From Deltaproteobacteria bacterium (GTDB lineage Bacteria > Myxococcota > Kuafuiibacteriia > Kuafuiibacteriales > Kuafuiibacteriaceae): DNA of 64,000 bases. The position numbers and the translations under genes are program-made. Shown here in pieces: positions 33,414 to 42,030 of this stretch (its first letter is position 1; each line of letters opens with the position of its first letter). The notes under the pieces are model-generated. The model did no database searches. It was not told where the DNA came from and saw only the letters and a program-made list of their open reading frames with translations. Where the stretch lies: assembly GCA_016713425.1 (NCBI GenBank), contig JADJPE010000005.1, positions 3,968,001 to 4,032,000 on the forward strand, read 5' to 3'.

Positions 33414-34859
33414 TCATTCGTCGTCGTCTTTGATCGAGACGGAGCCGCGATTCAGGGGCCCGTAGACTTTACGCGGCCCCCGTTCTTTGCCCGTCTTGCC
33501 GGGTCGCCCCACGCTTTCTGCGCCGCTCTCTGCGCGTTTCGCACTCACTTCGCTCACGATGTTGGCGTGAATCGCGCGAGGATCGATCTTCCCGACCTCG
33601 GTCTTTCCTTCGCCTCGCTCGCGGATTTGCTTGGCGACGCCGCGGACCATGCGGAGAATATCCGATTCCGCAGTGAGGAGGTCGAGGTCGAGGGCCACGA
33701 CGTCCAGCGGCCGGATGCGCGCGGTACTGACGTCGACGACATAGCCGTGCACGTGCATCCGCTCTTCGTCTTTGGTGATGCCGGCCAGGGCTACGAACGC
33801 TGCGTCCTCCTGCTTACCGGCGGCGACCGCGTCGGCGACGGTCTGGGCGGTGATCTGATTGTCCATCAACGCGTCGCTCAGTGGGCCGACACTTCGACCT
33901 CCGACGGTGTCGCCAAACGTTGCAACGAACTCGGTGGCGCGCTCGGGTGCGATTTCGACTGCATGAGCGATGGACCGAACACCTTCTCCCATCGCGGAAA
34001 TGAAGTGCTTTCCGGCGATGACGTCGTTGATGTGGATCGGGGCGACGCCAAGCGTGCGTCCGTCGAGGGCGATGCGCGCGCCGGGAATGACACTTCGGAC
34101 CACCAGCTGTCCGCGCTTGAGCGTAAGGGCTTCGGCGGCTGCTCGCGCGAACCATGCCTGATACAGACGTGAAAACTGGGCGGGGGGCACCGAGAACGAG
34201 GGGCTCATGCGCGCGGCTTGAAGGAGCGTGGCCTGGGCTTCTGCATCTTGACCCGCCCACATTTGGGCGCGCGCCAGCTCATGGAAGGCGAGCACGAGAT
34301 CGCTGTCGCCCTCTTGCGCTTCGGCATGCTCCAACATCTCTTGGATGACCTTCTGGCGTGCCGCGATGGCCAGCACGATGTCGTTGTCTCGTTCCTTGGC
34401 CTCCGCTTCCGCGCGGAGCGCTCGAATCGAGGATGCATCGCTCGGCGTGGCTTCGGTTTTTGCGACGCCGGCCCGAACGACGACGAGGTTCCCCGTTGCC
34501 TCGAGCTCTTTTGCGAACAGCTCGGTCACCGTGTCGGCTTTTGCTTGCTCGATCGCGCGGTAGATGGGCAGCGCCGGCACCAGGAGAAGGCGAACACGTT
34601 CCGCGGATGCGCGGCCGGTGTCGCCGGCGGTGCTCTTGCCGTGCGCGTCCTTTGCGTCCCTCACATCAGCCGAGCCCGCTGAGCCCGCTGAGCGGGTTAG
34701 GTCGGTGTTGGCCGTCGGCTTCATGGCTCGTGCGCTTCGCGCCGCGAACGGCGTGCACAGGGGCGCGCACAGTGAGAGGGCGAAAGCCCAGTACAAGCCG
34801 CGGGCAAGGGTGCGGGGCGCAAGGCCAGGGCGGTCGGACGCCGAACACTCCGGTGACAT
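33414..34859 (-). CDS. PEGA-domain protein with signal peptide
   Basis: A 481-residue exported protein. The signal (ARGLYWAFALSLCAPLCTPFAARSARA) is followed by an SAGSAGSAD repeat, a helical region about 100-270 (AIEQAKADTVTELFAKELEATG; TPR-like AFHELARAQMWAGQDAEAQATLLQAARMSPSF), then a PEGA domain (RGQLVVRSVIPGARIALDGRTLGVAPIHINDVIAGKHFI). PEGA domains are small surface beta modules of the bacterial envelope. The C-terminus is charged. ATG 34859 has AAGGGA five bases upstream; 34880 and 34961 are alternatives. It directly follows the gene at 34946-35773. A sensing or structural envelope role is likely; the precise function is unknown. Confidence 0.75.
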   Translation of the reverse strand: MSPECSASDRPGLAPRTLARGLYWAFALSLCAPLCTPFAARSARAMKPTANTDLTRSAGSAGSADVRDAKDAHGKSTAGDTGRASAERVRLLLVPALPIYRAIEQAKADTVTELFAKELEATGNLVVVRAGVAKTEATPSDASSIRALRAEAEAKERDNDIVLAIAARQKVIQEMLEHAEAQEGDSDLVLAFHELARAQMWAGQDAEAQATLLQAARMSPSFSVPPAQFSRLYQAWFARAAAEALTLKRGQLVVRSVIPGARIALDGRTLGVAPIHINDVIAGKHFISAMGEGVRSIAHAVEIAPERATEFVATFGDTVGGRSVGPLSDALMDNQITAQTVADAVAAGKQEDAAFVALAGITKDEERMHVHGYVVDVSTARIRPLDVVALDLDLLTAESDILRMVRGVAKQIRERGEGKTEVGKIDPRAIHANIVSEVSAKRAESGAESVGRPGKTGKERGPRKVYGPLNRGSVSIKDDDE

Positions 34860-34945
34860 GCGGTCCCTTCGTCGACTCATCGTGGGGCAGGAATGCTTCG
34901 GGTGGATCACAGCCTTTGAGGTTGTCTCCAAGGGGCGCCTGAATG

Positions 34946-35773
34946 TCAAAGGGCTCGGCATTCCGCGATGAACGACTCGACGTACGCGCTGAGGAGTGCG
35001 CGGGCGCCGTGCACGACGAATCGCACGACGCGAAGCTCGGGATCGGTCTCGATCGCTTCGCGGCCCCGCTCGACGATCAGGGTGGCCGGTTCGCCTTCGG
35101 AGGCTGGACCCCAATGGGCGGCCGGTTCGAGTGCGAGGATTGTCTCGGCCAGGAAGGCCGCCAGCGCCCGAACGGCCGCCGGGTGAAGGATGAGGCGGGC
35201 AGAGGCTTGGCCGCGCGCTTTCTGGATCTGGCGTTCGATGGCGACGAGGCTCTCGAGGCTCGGGGCGACGAGCATCCGCGCGATGGTGCGCTCGGCGTCC
35301 ACGAGCGCTTGGCGCGCGACTTGGTGGCTTTCGTCGAGTCCTCCCCAGAGTGGAACGTCTTCGATCAAGCTGGCCTCGAGCTCGTCGAGCAGAGGCGACA
35401 CCTTGTTCGCTCTCGCATAGCGAACAACCCACTTATCGAGCGTGCTCCGAGGGGCGGTGCCCGAGCGTCCGAACATGACGGATTCATCGCGACCTCCGGC
35501 GTCGACGCTGGCCGGAACGAAGCCGAGCAGAGCCAGTCCAGACTTGATCTCGTCGGGGATGGGATCACGCGAGATGAGGCACGAGGAAACCTCCACGTTG
35601 CTCGGGTCCATGAGGGTCGGATCCGTCATCGCCCGATACTGGTGTTCGAAGAGTAGTCCTTGCACGTCCTCAAGGAACGTTCCTGGCTCGTCGCGGTGCG
35701 TGGCGGTTGCCGTGGTCGTGAGCTCGACGACGCCGTCCTTGAAGGCGATGAGGAAGTCGTTCTTGAGAGGCAT
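34946..35773 (-). CDS. Conserved-looking hypothetical cytoplasmic protein
   Basis: Not recognised. The 275 residues start MPLKNDFLIAFKDGVVELTTTATATHRDEPGTFLEDVQGLLFEHQYRAMTDPTLMD and lack a signal or membrane helix. The middle (ALVDAERTIARMLVAPSLESLVAIERQIQKARGQASARLILHPAAVRALAAF) is helical. Codon usage and base composition match the neighbours, so it looks like a genuine resident gene. Depending on its start, the downstream PEGA gene either overlaps it or follows after 86 nt, so the two are probably co-transcribed. Confidence 0.62.
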   Translation of the reverse strand: MPLKNDFLIAFKDGVVELTTTATATHRDEPGTFLEDVQGLLFEHQYRAMTDPTLMDPSNVEVSSCLISRDPIPDEIKSGLALLGFVPASVDAGGRDESVMFGRSGTAPRSTLDKWVVRYARANKVSPLLDELEASLIEDVPLWGGLDESHQVARQALVDAERTIARMLVAPSLESLVAIERQIQKARGQASARLILHPAAVRALAAFLAETILALEPAAHWGPASEGEPATLIVERGREAIETDPELRVVRFVVHGARALLSAYVESFIAECRAL

Positions 35774-36061
35774 CGCGAGACCAGCCGTCTCCCTCAGCGT
35801 AGCCCGAGCTCGAGCGCAAGCCTAGATGTGCTCGGCCGAAATGCCGAACCCTGGATTCCCGGTTCCCATTCGTATTTCCCGGGAGCTGGGAACAGAGGAC
35901 GGGGACCAGCAATCGGAGCGGGGGATGTGAATGTGAACCGGGAATCGGAATGAGTGCTCATCAGGATTGCGAGCAGCTCGCTGGCTTCGCGGAGCAGCGG
36001 CGGGATCTCGTATTGAGGTGAGGGGCCAGGTTCGTGCGTTCGACCAGGCCGAGCCCGAGCC

Positions 36062-37402
36062 CTAGCCAAGACAGATCGCCAGCCAAACGGCGCCGTGCAC
36101 GACCGCACGGATCCACGGCAGATCGGTCCACGTGCCGCGCGTGAGCTCGATCCATCCCGGATGATGGAGAAAAGGCGCCAAAATCGCGAATACTACGCCC
36201 GCCGATCGGATGCGGCCGCTGTAGAGGGCGGAGAACGGCAGAACCCAAAGCACATACCATGGGTGCAGGCTTGGAGAGAGGAGGAGCAGGGCCAGCAGGA
36301 TGAGTCCCGCTCGCCGGGGTACTTCGGCGAGCGGTGCGGGTCGCCAGAGAAGGACGGTCGCGAACCCGAGGAAGCTGAGGCCGGTGAGCATTCGCGCGAC
36401 GAGGTGGCGCGTGATCGTCCAGGGGCCGATGCGCGTCCACTCGCCCCCGACGATGGCTTCGGAGACTGCGAGGATGAGCGAAAAGACGCCGTCGCCGGAG
36501 CGCCAACGCGTCGCGTAGGAGAACAACGCCTGTGACGCATCGAGGCCGGCGAACCAAAAGGGAAGCGAAAGGAGCGTGGTCAGAAGGGCGCCGGTCAGGA
36601 AGCCTCGGCGGGTCGTGCGAAGCGCTGCGGGCAGAACGATCAGCCCGTTGAGCTTCGCGAGGGCGGCGAGTGCGAAGCCGGTGTAGCCGAGGACCGGTCG
36701 CTGGACAACGAAAGCATAGCCAGCAAGCGCGAGCCCCAGCATGCTCAGGCTGTCTCCGTGACCCTCGCGCGCGACTTCGATGAGCACCAGCGGGCACATC
36801 GCGAAGACCCACGCGAGCGCGGTCGATCGACCGGCTCGGCGAAGCGTCGCGGCACAGAGGGTCCAGGTGCCGAGATCAAAGACGACGAGAAAGCTCTTCA
36901 GGATGAAGAGATGTCCGCCCCCGAGCAGGTCGCCGAGGCCGCCGGCTCCGGCGAATGCGAGCTGCGATAGCGGCGGATAGATCGTGGGGATAGCCGGATG
37001 ATTGATGCGAAGCCAGCTCTCGTCGAAAAGCGCGCTCGGGATCCCGGTGATCGCAGGGGCTTCGGCCGGCGCATGGGCGAACGGAAAGCCGGGCCCCTTG
37101 TACCAGACGACGCGGCCCTCGTAGACGTATCGGAAGACATCGTCCGAGAAGGCCGGGGGCATCCACAGCAGGGCGACGCGTGCGGTGACGCCGAGGACGA
37201 TGATCCATTTGAGCACCTTGCCGTCGACTTGGTCTTTCGAGGCGGAGAGGACGAGCACCAGCCACCCGCCCGACATGAGAAGTTCGCTCGCCATCGCCTC
37301 TGGGAAGCGAAGTCGCGGATCGTCGATCGACGCGAACCAGGCTAACCCAAGAAGCCAGAGCAGAATGCTGGCTGTGTGTATCGTGCGCTTTTTTGCGTAC
37401 AT
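36062..37402 (-). CDS. Polytopic glycosyltransferase-like membrane protein (GT87/mannosyltransferase style)
   Basis: A 446-residue protein with about eleven membrane helices. The first extracytoplasmic loop has WMPPAFSDDVFRYVYEGRVVWYKGPGFPF, with the DD motif typical of GT-C polyprenyl-phosphate-sugar transferases (GT87/DUF2029 and the alpha-1,6-mannosyltransferase MptB-like group). INHPAIPTIYPPLSQLAFA and SPSLHPWYVLWVLPF are further family-like segments. It probably adds a sugar from a lipid-linked donor on the periplasmic side. Substrate unknown. It is divergent (75 nt) from the secreted protein at 37478. The 288-nt gap before it (35774-36061) shows no gene. Confidence 0.75.
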   Translation of the reverse strand: MYAKKRTIHTASILLWLLGLAWFASIDDPRLRFPEAMASELLMSGGWLVLVLSASKDQVDGKVLKWIIVLGVTARVALLWMPPAFSDDVFRYVYEGRVVWYKGPGFPFAHAPAEAPAITGIPSALFDESWLRINHPAIPTIYPPLSQLAFAGAGGLGDLLGGGHLFILKSFLVVFDLGTWTLCAATLRRAGRSTALAWVFAMCPLVLIEVAREGHGDSLSMLGLALAGYAFVVQRPVLGYTGFALAALAKLNGLIVLPAALRTTRRGFLTGALLTTLLSLPFWFAGLDASQALFSYATRWRSGDGVFSLILAVSEAIVGGEWTRIGPWTITRHLVARMLTGLSFLGFATVLLWRPAPLAEVPRRAGLILLALLLLSPSLHPWYVLWVLPFSALYSGRIRSAGVVFAILAPFLHHPGWIELTRGTWTDLPWIRAVVHGAVWLAICLG

Positions 37403-37477
37403 CGATTTCTCGCGGTGAGGACGAAATGTTGGGTGGTTTGACAGCGTTTTCAGATCCTGCGATCAATCGCGAGGTCT

Positions 37478-38206
37478 GTGGTGTATCGCCGAGTCATTTG
37501 CGCAAGCGTGTTGATCGTCGGGGTGGCGGGGATGGGTGCGCCCTCGTTGGGCGCGGCCGTGAAGGGGTCGGTCGAGTTGCCGTCCGCGGTGTCCGGGGTT
37601 GGACGGCGTACGCTGGGACACACGCGAACTCGACTCTCTGGGCCGGCCGCGAGTGCGGGCGCCGCGAAGGAGCGCGTGGCGCTGTTCTTGTCGGCCAAGA
37701 ATTCACTTCCCCTTCCGGAACCGGAGGCGCCCGAATCTCTCCAAGTGATTGGGCTGGGTCTCGAGCCTTCGGTGGCCAGCTGCCCGGTCGATGGCAAGGT
37801 GACGCTCACCAATCACGATCAGCGACCCGTGACCATCCGCATCGAAGGCCGAGTTTTCGCGGTGATCAAACCTGGCGAGTCAGCATCCTACGAGTGCACG
37901 GCGGGCCCGGCCGGTGGGGCATATCGGAGCGTGAAGATCGATGAATGGCCGCATATTCGAGGCTGGATCTATGTGGGCGAGGTCGGCGTTGCGGGGTCGG
38001 TCCAGGAGGATGGCCAATTTCGCTTGCCCGCCAGCGAGGGAACATTTTCCTTGTATTTTCTGGGCGATGGCTCTGTGTTGACGACGAAGGATGTCACGAT
38101 CGGTCGGGCTGACGTCGACGTGGGCAAGGTCGTCCTTCTGAGCCCAGGACCAGCCCCAGGGGCCGAGACGACCGGGGCGAAGCCGAAGGAGGCGAGCGTT
38201 CCTTAG
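37478..38206 (+). CDS. Secreted cupredoxin/regulatory-like beta-sandwich protein
   Basis: A 242-residue protein with a signal peptide (ICASVLIVGVAGMGAPSLGAAV). After a low-complexity spacer the body is a beta-sandwich: LEPSVASCPVDGKVTLTNHDQRPVTIRIEGRVFAVIKPGESASYECTAGP, then GWIYVGEVGVAGSVQEDGQFRLPASEGTFSLYFLGDGS, which looks like a carboxypeptidase-regulatory or cupredoxin-like fold. Two Cys flank the first sandwich. No Cu-ligand set (H, C, H, M) is evident. It starts at tandem GTG codons (37478/37481) and sits directly before the MXAN_5187-type gene, a likely partner. Confidence 0.6.
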   Translation: MVYRRVICASVLIVGVAGMGAPSLGAAVKGSVELPSAVSGVGRRTLGHTRTRLSGPAASAGAAKERVALFLSAKNSLPLPEPEAPESLQVIGLGLEPSVASCPVDGKVTLTNHDQRPVTIRIEGRVFAVIKPGESASYECTAGPAGGAYRSVKIDEWPHIRGWIYVGEVGVAGSVQEDGQFRLPASEGTFSLYFLGDGSVLTTKDVTIGRADVDVGKVVLLSPGPAPGAETTGAKPKEASVP

Positions 38207-38236
38207 GTGCTCGCCACCTCGGGATCTCGGAATCGC

Positions 38237-40492
38237 ATGACGTTCTGGATTAGGCATCTCGCATTGATTCTCAGCTGTATCTGCCTGCCGTTTGCAGCGG
38301 CGCTCTACGTGGATACGCACTCCGAGATCGAGCGCGCGACGGCGTCGGGGTCGACGGCGGTCAAGCTTGCGCAGAAGAGCCTGACGACCCGGTTGACGCT
38401 GGAAAGCCACCGGATCGTCGGTGACGCGATCGGGCTGTCCCAAAGCATGTCCGGGAAGCAGATCTTTCGGGAGTTCTTGCGCGGCGGCTCGCGTGCGGCG
38501 GCGGCGGTGGATGGCGCACGCGAGCGTCTCAAGAGCGCGGCGCCTGAGCGTGGCTTCGCCTGGCTCGTCGATGGCGCGGGGCGTATCGTGATGAGCAGCG
38601 ATCAACCGGAACTCATCGCGGATCCGCGCTCGATCGCGCATTACCCGTTGTTTGTGGAGACGCAGACCGGAATGGCCCTCGATGGAATCTGGCGCGACGG
38701 AGATCGACTCGCGCTCGTCGGCGCAGCGCCATTGGCCGAGGAGGGGATGGCCGATGGGGCCGTGTTCTTGGGCGTGCCCATCGATAAGCCCTTCGTCGAC
38801 CAGATCGCGGCGTCGGTGAATGCGGACCTGACGCTCTCGGTGAACGGCAAAGTTCTTGCTTCAACACTTCCCGAAAGTGTCTCCGAGATCGTGAGCTTGG
38901 CGGCGTCAGACGCTACGGAGCCGGTGACGGCTGGGCGCCTTGCGCAGCCGCTCACATATCAGCGTATTTCGCTGCTGCCTCTCTTGGTCGACCACTTTGC
39001 GAACGGCCACGCGTACGCGTCTCTCGGAAGTCCGGCCGTCGGTGATCGCGCGGTTTCTTGGGCGATATCGATTCGCTCCGGCGATTCGCTCCGAAACCTC
39101 GGCCAGCGGCAGGAGCTCATCCTGGGTGGGTTTGTGCTCGCGTTCATGCTCGCCATCTTGGGGGGGTTGATGAACCATCGCTCCTTCGTGCGACCGATCG
39201 CGCGGGTTGCTGACCACCTTTCCGATTTGCAGCTTGGCCGAGGTGAGGTCGAACTTGCGGAGACCAGCGTCAGCAAGCCTTTTCGGCGACTGGTTCGGCT
39301 GATCAACATGACGGTGCAGAAGCTGCCGTCGCGGTCGCTGCCCGGGATGAGTGTCGTTTCGGCACCGCCCAGCAGTCTCAGCGGGTCGGGCATCGAGGCT
39401 GCGTCGTCATCGGGTGTTGCCGCCGGGACGTTGCCGGCGCGGGATGGCCGTCCGCAGGACAGAGACCGGGACCGAGGGCCGCCGCGTAAGGAGACACTCG
39501 CCGACGTGCTCAGTGCCTCCGGGGATATCGGCGCGAGCGACGAAGAGCTCGATTCGTTCGATCCGCGCCCGTTCTCAGGGGCTTCAGGGGCTCCGGTCTT
39601 GCCGCCCGATCGACCGCCGCCTCGACCGAGCGTCGATCTCTTGGCCGGGTCTGGCGACCTTGGGGCGGGTGGTCGGGTGGGCCTCTTTTCGAGCTCGAAT
39701 GCGACCGATGCTTCGGCGTCTGCGATCGCGCAAGCGATCGCTTCCTTGGAAGCGAAGGCGGGCGCGAGCGGCGTCCGCCGCAGTGCATCGGCCATTCGTG
39801 GCCGCCCGGTGGCCGATCCGGACGGCGACGCGAGCGATGGCGGTTTTGGCGGGTATGATAGCCCGTCGGATTCGCAGGATGTACCCGGACGACGTGGCGG
39901 CGGATCGCTTGCCTCCGACTATGCATCGAGTAGCTATCCGTTCTCATCGCCCGGACCGATGCGTGGAGGCGGGAGCCTTGCGGATGTTCCGGATTTTGCG
40001 GCCGCCTTGGAGCGGGCGGCTGGGTTGGCGCAGCCGGCCGGACACGCACAGCCCAGGGAAGGCTACGCGCCGGAGGAGACTGTCGTGTCGCCGGTCGCTT
40101 CCGACCTCTTGGCGCAGACGGCTCGCGATGACATCACGGACTCTCACGCGATCCCAAGCCTCCCGGAGGGACCCGATTCGACCGTCGTTTCGTCTGTGCC
40201 CGCTGACCTCCTCGCGAAATCGGCCGAGCTGACCGACGACTCGGACATGAATGAAGATGGGCCCGACGATGGCGACCAGGCGCATTTCCGTGACGTCTAC
40301 GAGGAGTTCCTCGAGATGCGGCGCCGGTGTGGCGAGCTGACGAGCGACCTTGGCTATGAGCGATTCCTTGCCAAGCTGACGAAGAACCGGAACGACCTCG
40401 TTCAGAAGTACAACTGCCGAACCGTTCGCTTCCAGGTCTACGAGAAGGAGGGCAAGGCGGCCCTCAAGGCGACACCCATCCGGGCCCGTTGA
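38237..40492 (+). CDS. MXAN_5187-type membrane protein with periplasmic sensor-like domain
   Basis: A 751-residue protein. TM1 (residues 8-25) is followed by a 250-residue periplasmic region resembling a double-Cache sensor (GFAWLVDGAGRIVMSSDQPELIADPRS; LFVETQTGMALDGIWRDGDRLALVGAAPL), then TM2 (LILGGFVLAFMLAILGGLM) and a HAMP-like segment (RPIARVADHLSDLQLGRGEVEL). A 300-residue Ser/Gly/Asp/Pro-rich disordered linker leads to the terminal domain FRDVYEEFLEMRRRCGELTSDLGYERFLAKLTKNRNDLVQKYNCRTVRFQVYEKEGKAALKATPI, which I recall as the MXAN_5187 C-terminal domain of Myxococcota. No kinase or methyl-accepting region is visible. ATG 38237 is preferred over GTG 38207. Confidence 0.78.
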   Translation: MTFWIRHLALILSCICLPFAAALYVDTHSEIERATASGSTAVKLAQKSLTTRLTLESHRIVGDAIGLSQSMSGKQIFREFLRGGSRAAAAVDGARERLKSAAPERGFAWLVDGAGRIVMSSDQPELIADPRSIAHYPLFVETQTGMALDGIWRDGDRLALVGAAPLAEEGMADGAVFLGVPIDKPFVDQIAASVNADLTLSVNGKVLASTLPESVSEIVSLAASDATEPVTAGRLAQPLTYQRISLLPLLVDHFANGHAYASLGSPAVGDRAVSWAISIRSGDSLRNLGQRQELILGGFVLAFMLAILGGLMNHRSFVRPIARVADHLSDLQLGRGEVELAETSVSKPFRRLVRLINMTVQKLPSRSLPGMSVVSAPPSSLSGSGIEAASSSGVAAGTLPARDGRPQDRDRDRGPPRKETLADVLSASGDIGASDEELDSFDPRPFSGASGAPVLPPDRPPPRPSVDLLAGSGDLGAGGRVGLFSSSNATDASASAIAQAIASLEAKAGASGVRRSASAIRGRPVADPDGDASDGGFGGYDSPSDSQDVPGRRGGGSLASDYASSSYPFSSPGPMRGGGSLADVPDFAAALERAAGLAQPAGHAQPREGYAPEETVVSPVASDLLAQTARDDITDSHAIPSLPEGPDSTVVSSVPADLLAKSAELTDDSDMNEDGPDDGDQAHFRDVYEEFLEMRRRCGELTSDLGYERFLAKLTKNRNDLVQKYNCRTVRFQVYEKEGKAALKATPIRAR

Positions 40493-40500
40493 GTGCCGAC

Positions 40501-40560
40501 GGCGCTTGCTTTGCTTTGCTCTGCTTCGCTCTGCCCTGCTTCGCTCGGCTCTGCTTCGCC
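40501..40560. repeat. Degenerate CTGCTTCGCT-type repeat between convergent genes
   Basis: Pyrimidine-rich units of about 5 and 10 nt (TTGCT, CTGCTTCGCT) are repeated imperfectly through the whole 68-nt gap between the MXAN_5187-type and DUF3467 genes. No classical terminator stem is seen. Confidence 0.7.
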
Positions 40561-40869
40561 TCAGTTGAGGAAGTCGCCAGCCGGTGCGGGCGTCGTGCTG
40601 GTTTCAATGCTCCCGTACTTCTTTTCGTAGCCTTCGACCGCATCTTTGAGCGCGAGCAGCAGGCGCTTCGTATGCTTGGGGCTGCTGATGACGCGGGCTC
40701 GAACTTTGCCTTTCGGTTCCTGCGGCTGGACGTAGATGAAGTCGAGCGTGAACTCGGTCTCGCTGTGGTTTACCAGCGCCATGTTCACGTAGAGGCCTTG
40801 CGCGGTGGCGGGGTCGAGCTCGATCTTCACTTGGAGTGGGTGGGGCGGGGTCTTGTGCTCGTCGCTCAT
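40561..40869 (-). CDS. DUF3467 family protein
   Basis: A small soluble protein of 102 residues. The sequence VKIELDPATAQGLYVNMALVNHSETEFTLDFIYVQPQEPKGKVRARVISSPKHTKRLLLALKDAVEGYEKKYGSIE matches the DUF3467 pattern (ELDP...Y.N.A...HS..EF.LDF..V.P...KA.V..R....P.H.KRLL.AL..N...YE..FG). The function is unknown; the family is widespread and always small. Its ATG overlaps the stop of the upstream TPR gene (ATGA-type, 4 nt), so the two are translationally coupled. Confidence 0.88.
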   Translation of the reverse strand: MSDEHKTPPHPLQVKIELDPATAQGLYVNMALVNHSETEFTLDFIYVQPQEPKGKVRARVISSPKHTKRLLLALKDAVEGYEKKYGSIETSTTPAPAGDFLN

Positions 40870-41963
40870 CGTTTTTCTTCCTTTGTGATCTTTCGAAGCT
40901 TCTCTTCGGTCTTCTGGGCATCCTGTCGAGCGCCCGCCTGAGCTTGGGCCTCGGCCAGGAGTCGTAGGATCGCCGGCGTATTCGGTGCGAGCCGATCGGC
41001 CGCGGTGAGGCGCTCGACAGCCTCTCGCGCGCGGCTTAGCGCAAGGAGCACTTGGCTCGACTGCGTGAGGAGCGCCGGCTCATCGGGCATGGTCTTGAGC
41101 AGCGCATCATACAGGTCGAGGGCTTCGGCCGGCCGGCCAGCGAGATAGCGAACCTTGGCGAGGCTGACCTTGGGGGCGGGGTCTTCGGGCGCGAGCTTGA
41201 CGGCCGCCTCGAAGGACTCCGCGGCGAGCTCGAACTTCTTCTTCTGCCGCAGGACTTCTCCGTAGGCCATCGCGCATTGAAAGCACTTGGGGTCGAGGTC
41301 GCGCGCGTTCTTTGCCCACTGCTCGGCCTCGTCGTTCCGGTGTGCAAAGGTGTAGGCGTAGGCCAGGTCGGCCAAGATTTTGGCATCGCCTTCGCGCGAA
41401 AGCGCGCGCGCCTTCTCGAGCGCTTCGATCGCGCGCTCGACGTCGCCTCGCCCAAGCTCCGCCATCCCGAGCTCATTGTGAAGCGCGGCTGAATTCGGGA
41501 GCACCGTCAATCCTTGCCGGTAGGCCTCGATCTCTGGGGCTTGATCGCCGATCATTGCCCAGGCGCTTCCGAGGAGCAAATAGGCCTCCTCAAAGGCGCT
41601 GTCTTCGGCGATGGCTTTGCGACAAAGGCCGATGGCCTCGGTCAAGTTCCCTTGCGCGGCTTGGCGCTTGGCTTGGTTCAATGTGACCGCTGCCGCCCGC
41701 CGTCGTGCGTCCGGGCGGCTGGCGTGGCCGGAGGTCCCGGCGGAGCCAGCCTCATCGGCCGCCGCAGCCCTGGGCGCGCGCGTGGCTCCGGTTCGAGGGG
41801 TTGCTTCGCTGGCTGCCGTGCTCTGGCAGGCCACCGTGCTTGAGCTGAGGATCGTCACCAGTGGCGCGAGCCACGACCGCGTGAAAGCCCGGATGTTTGG
41901 GCCGAGACGGGCGCCCGGGTTCCGAGGACGCACGGGTTTACGCTTTCGCCGAGGACGGATCAC
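40866..41963 (-). CDS. TPR-repeat probable lipoprotein
   Basis: A 365-residue protein with an N-terminal signal-like region (WLAPLVTILSSSTVACQ), where the Cys could be a lipobox (STVAC), followed by an Ala-rich linker. About six tetratricopeptide repeats span 95-355 (AIGLCRKAIAEDSAFEEAYLLLGSAW; AIEALEKARALSREGDAKILADLAYAY; AAESFEAAVKLAPEDPAPKVSLAKV; ALDLYDALLKTMPDEPALL). TPR lipoproteins usually act as scaffolds for envelope or motility complexes. It starts at GTG 41963 and is coupled to the DUF3467 gene. It is divergent from the ABC1-kinase gene by 67 nt. Confidence 0.75.
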   Translation of the reverse strand: MIRPRRKRKPVRPRNPGARLGPNIRAFTRSWLAPLVTILSSSTVACQSTAASEATPRTGATRAPRAAAADEAGSAGTSGHASRPDARRRAAAVTLNQAKRQAAQGNLTEAIGLCRKAIAEDSAFEEAYLLLGSAWAMIGDQAPEIEAYRQGLTVLPNSAALHNELGMAELGRGDVERAIEALEKARALSREGDAKILADLAYAYTFAHRNDEAEQWAKNARDLDPKCFQCAMAYGEVLRQKKKFELAAESFEAAVKLAPEDPAPKVSLAKVRYLAGRPAEALDLYDALLKTMPDEPALLTQSSQVLLALSRAREAVERLTAADRLAPNTPAILRLLAEAQAQAGARQDAQKTEEKLRKITKEEKR

Positions 41964-42030
41964 AGAACGAATGGGTTATCCTCGGCGCGGTGCGTTCGGC
42001 AAGGTCTGATCTGATATAGATGAACGCGAT

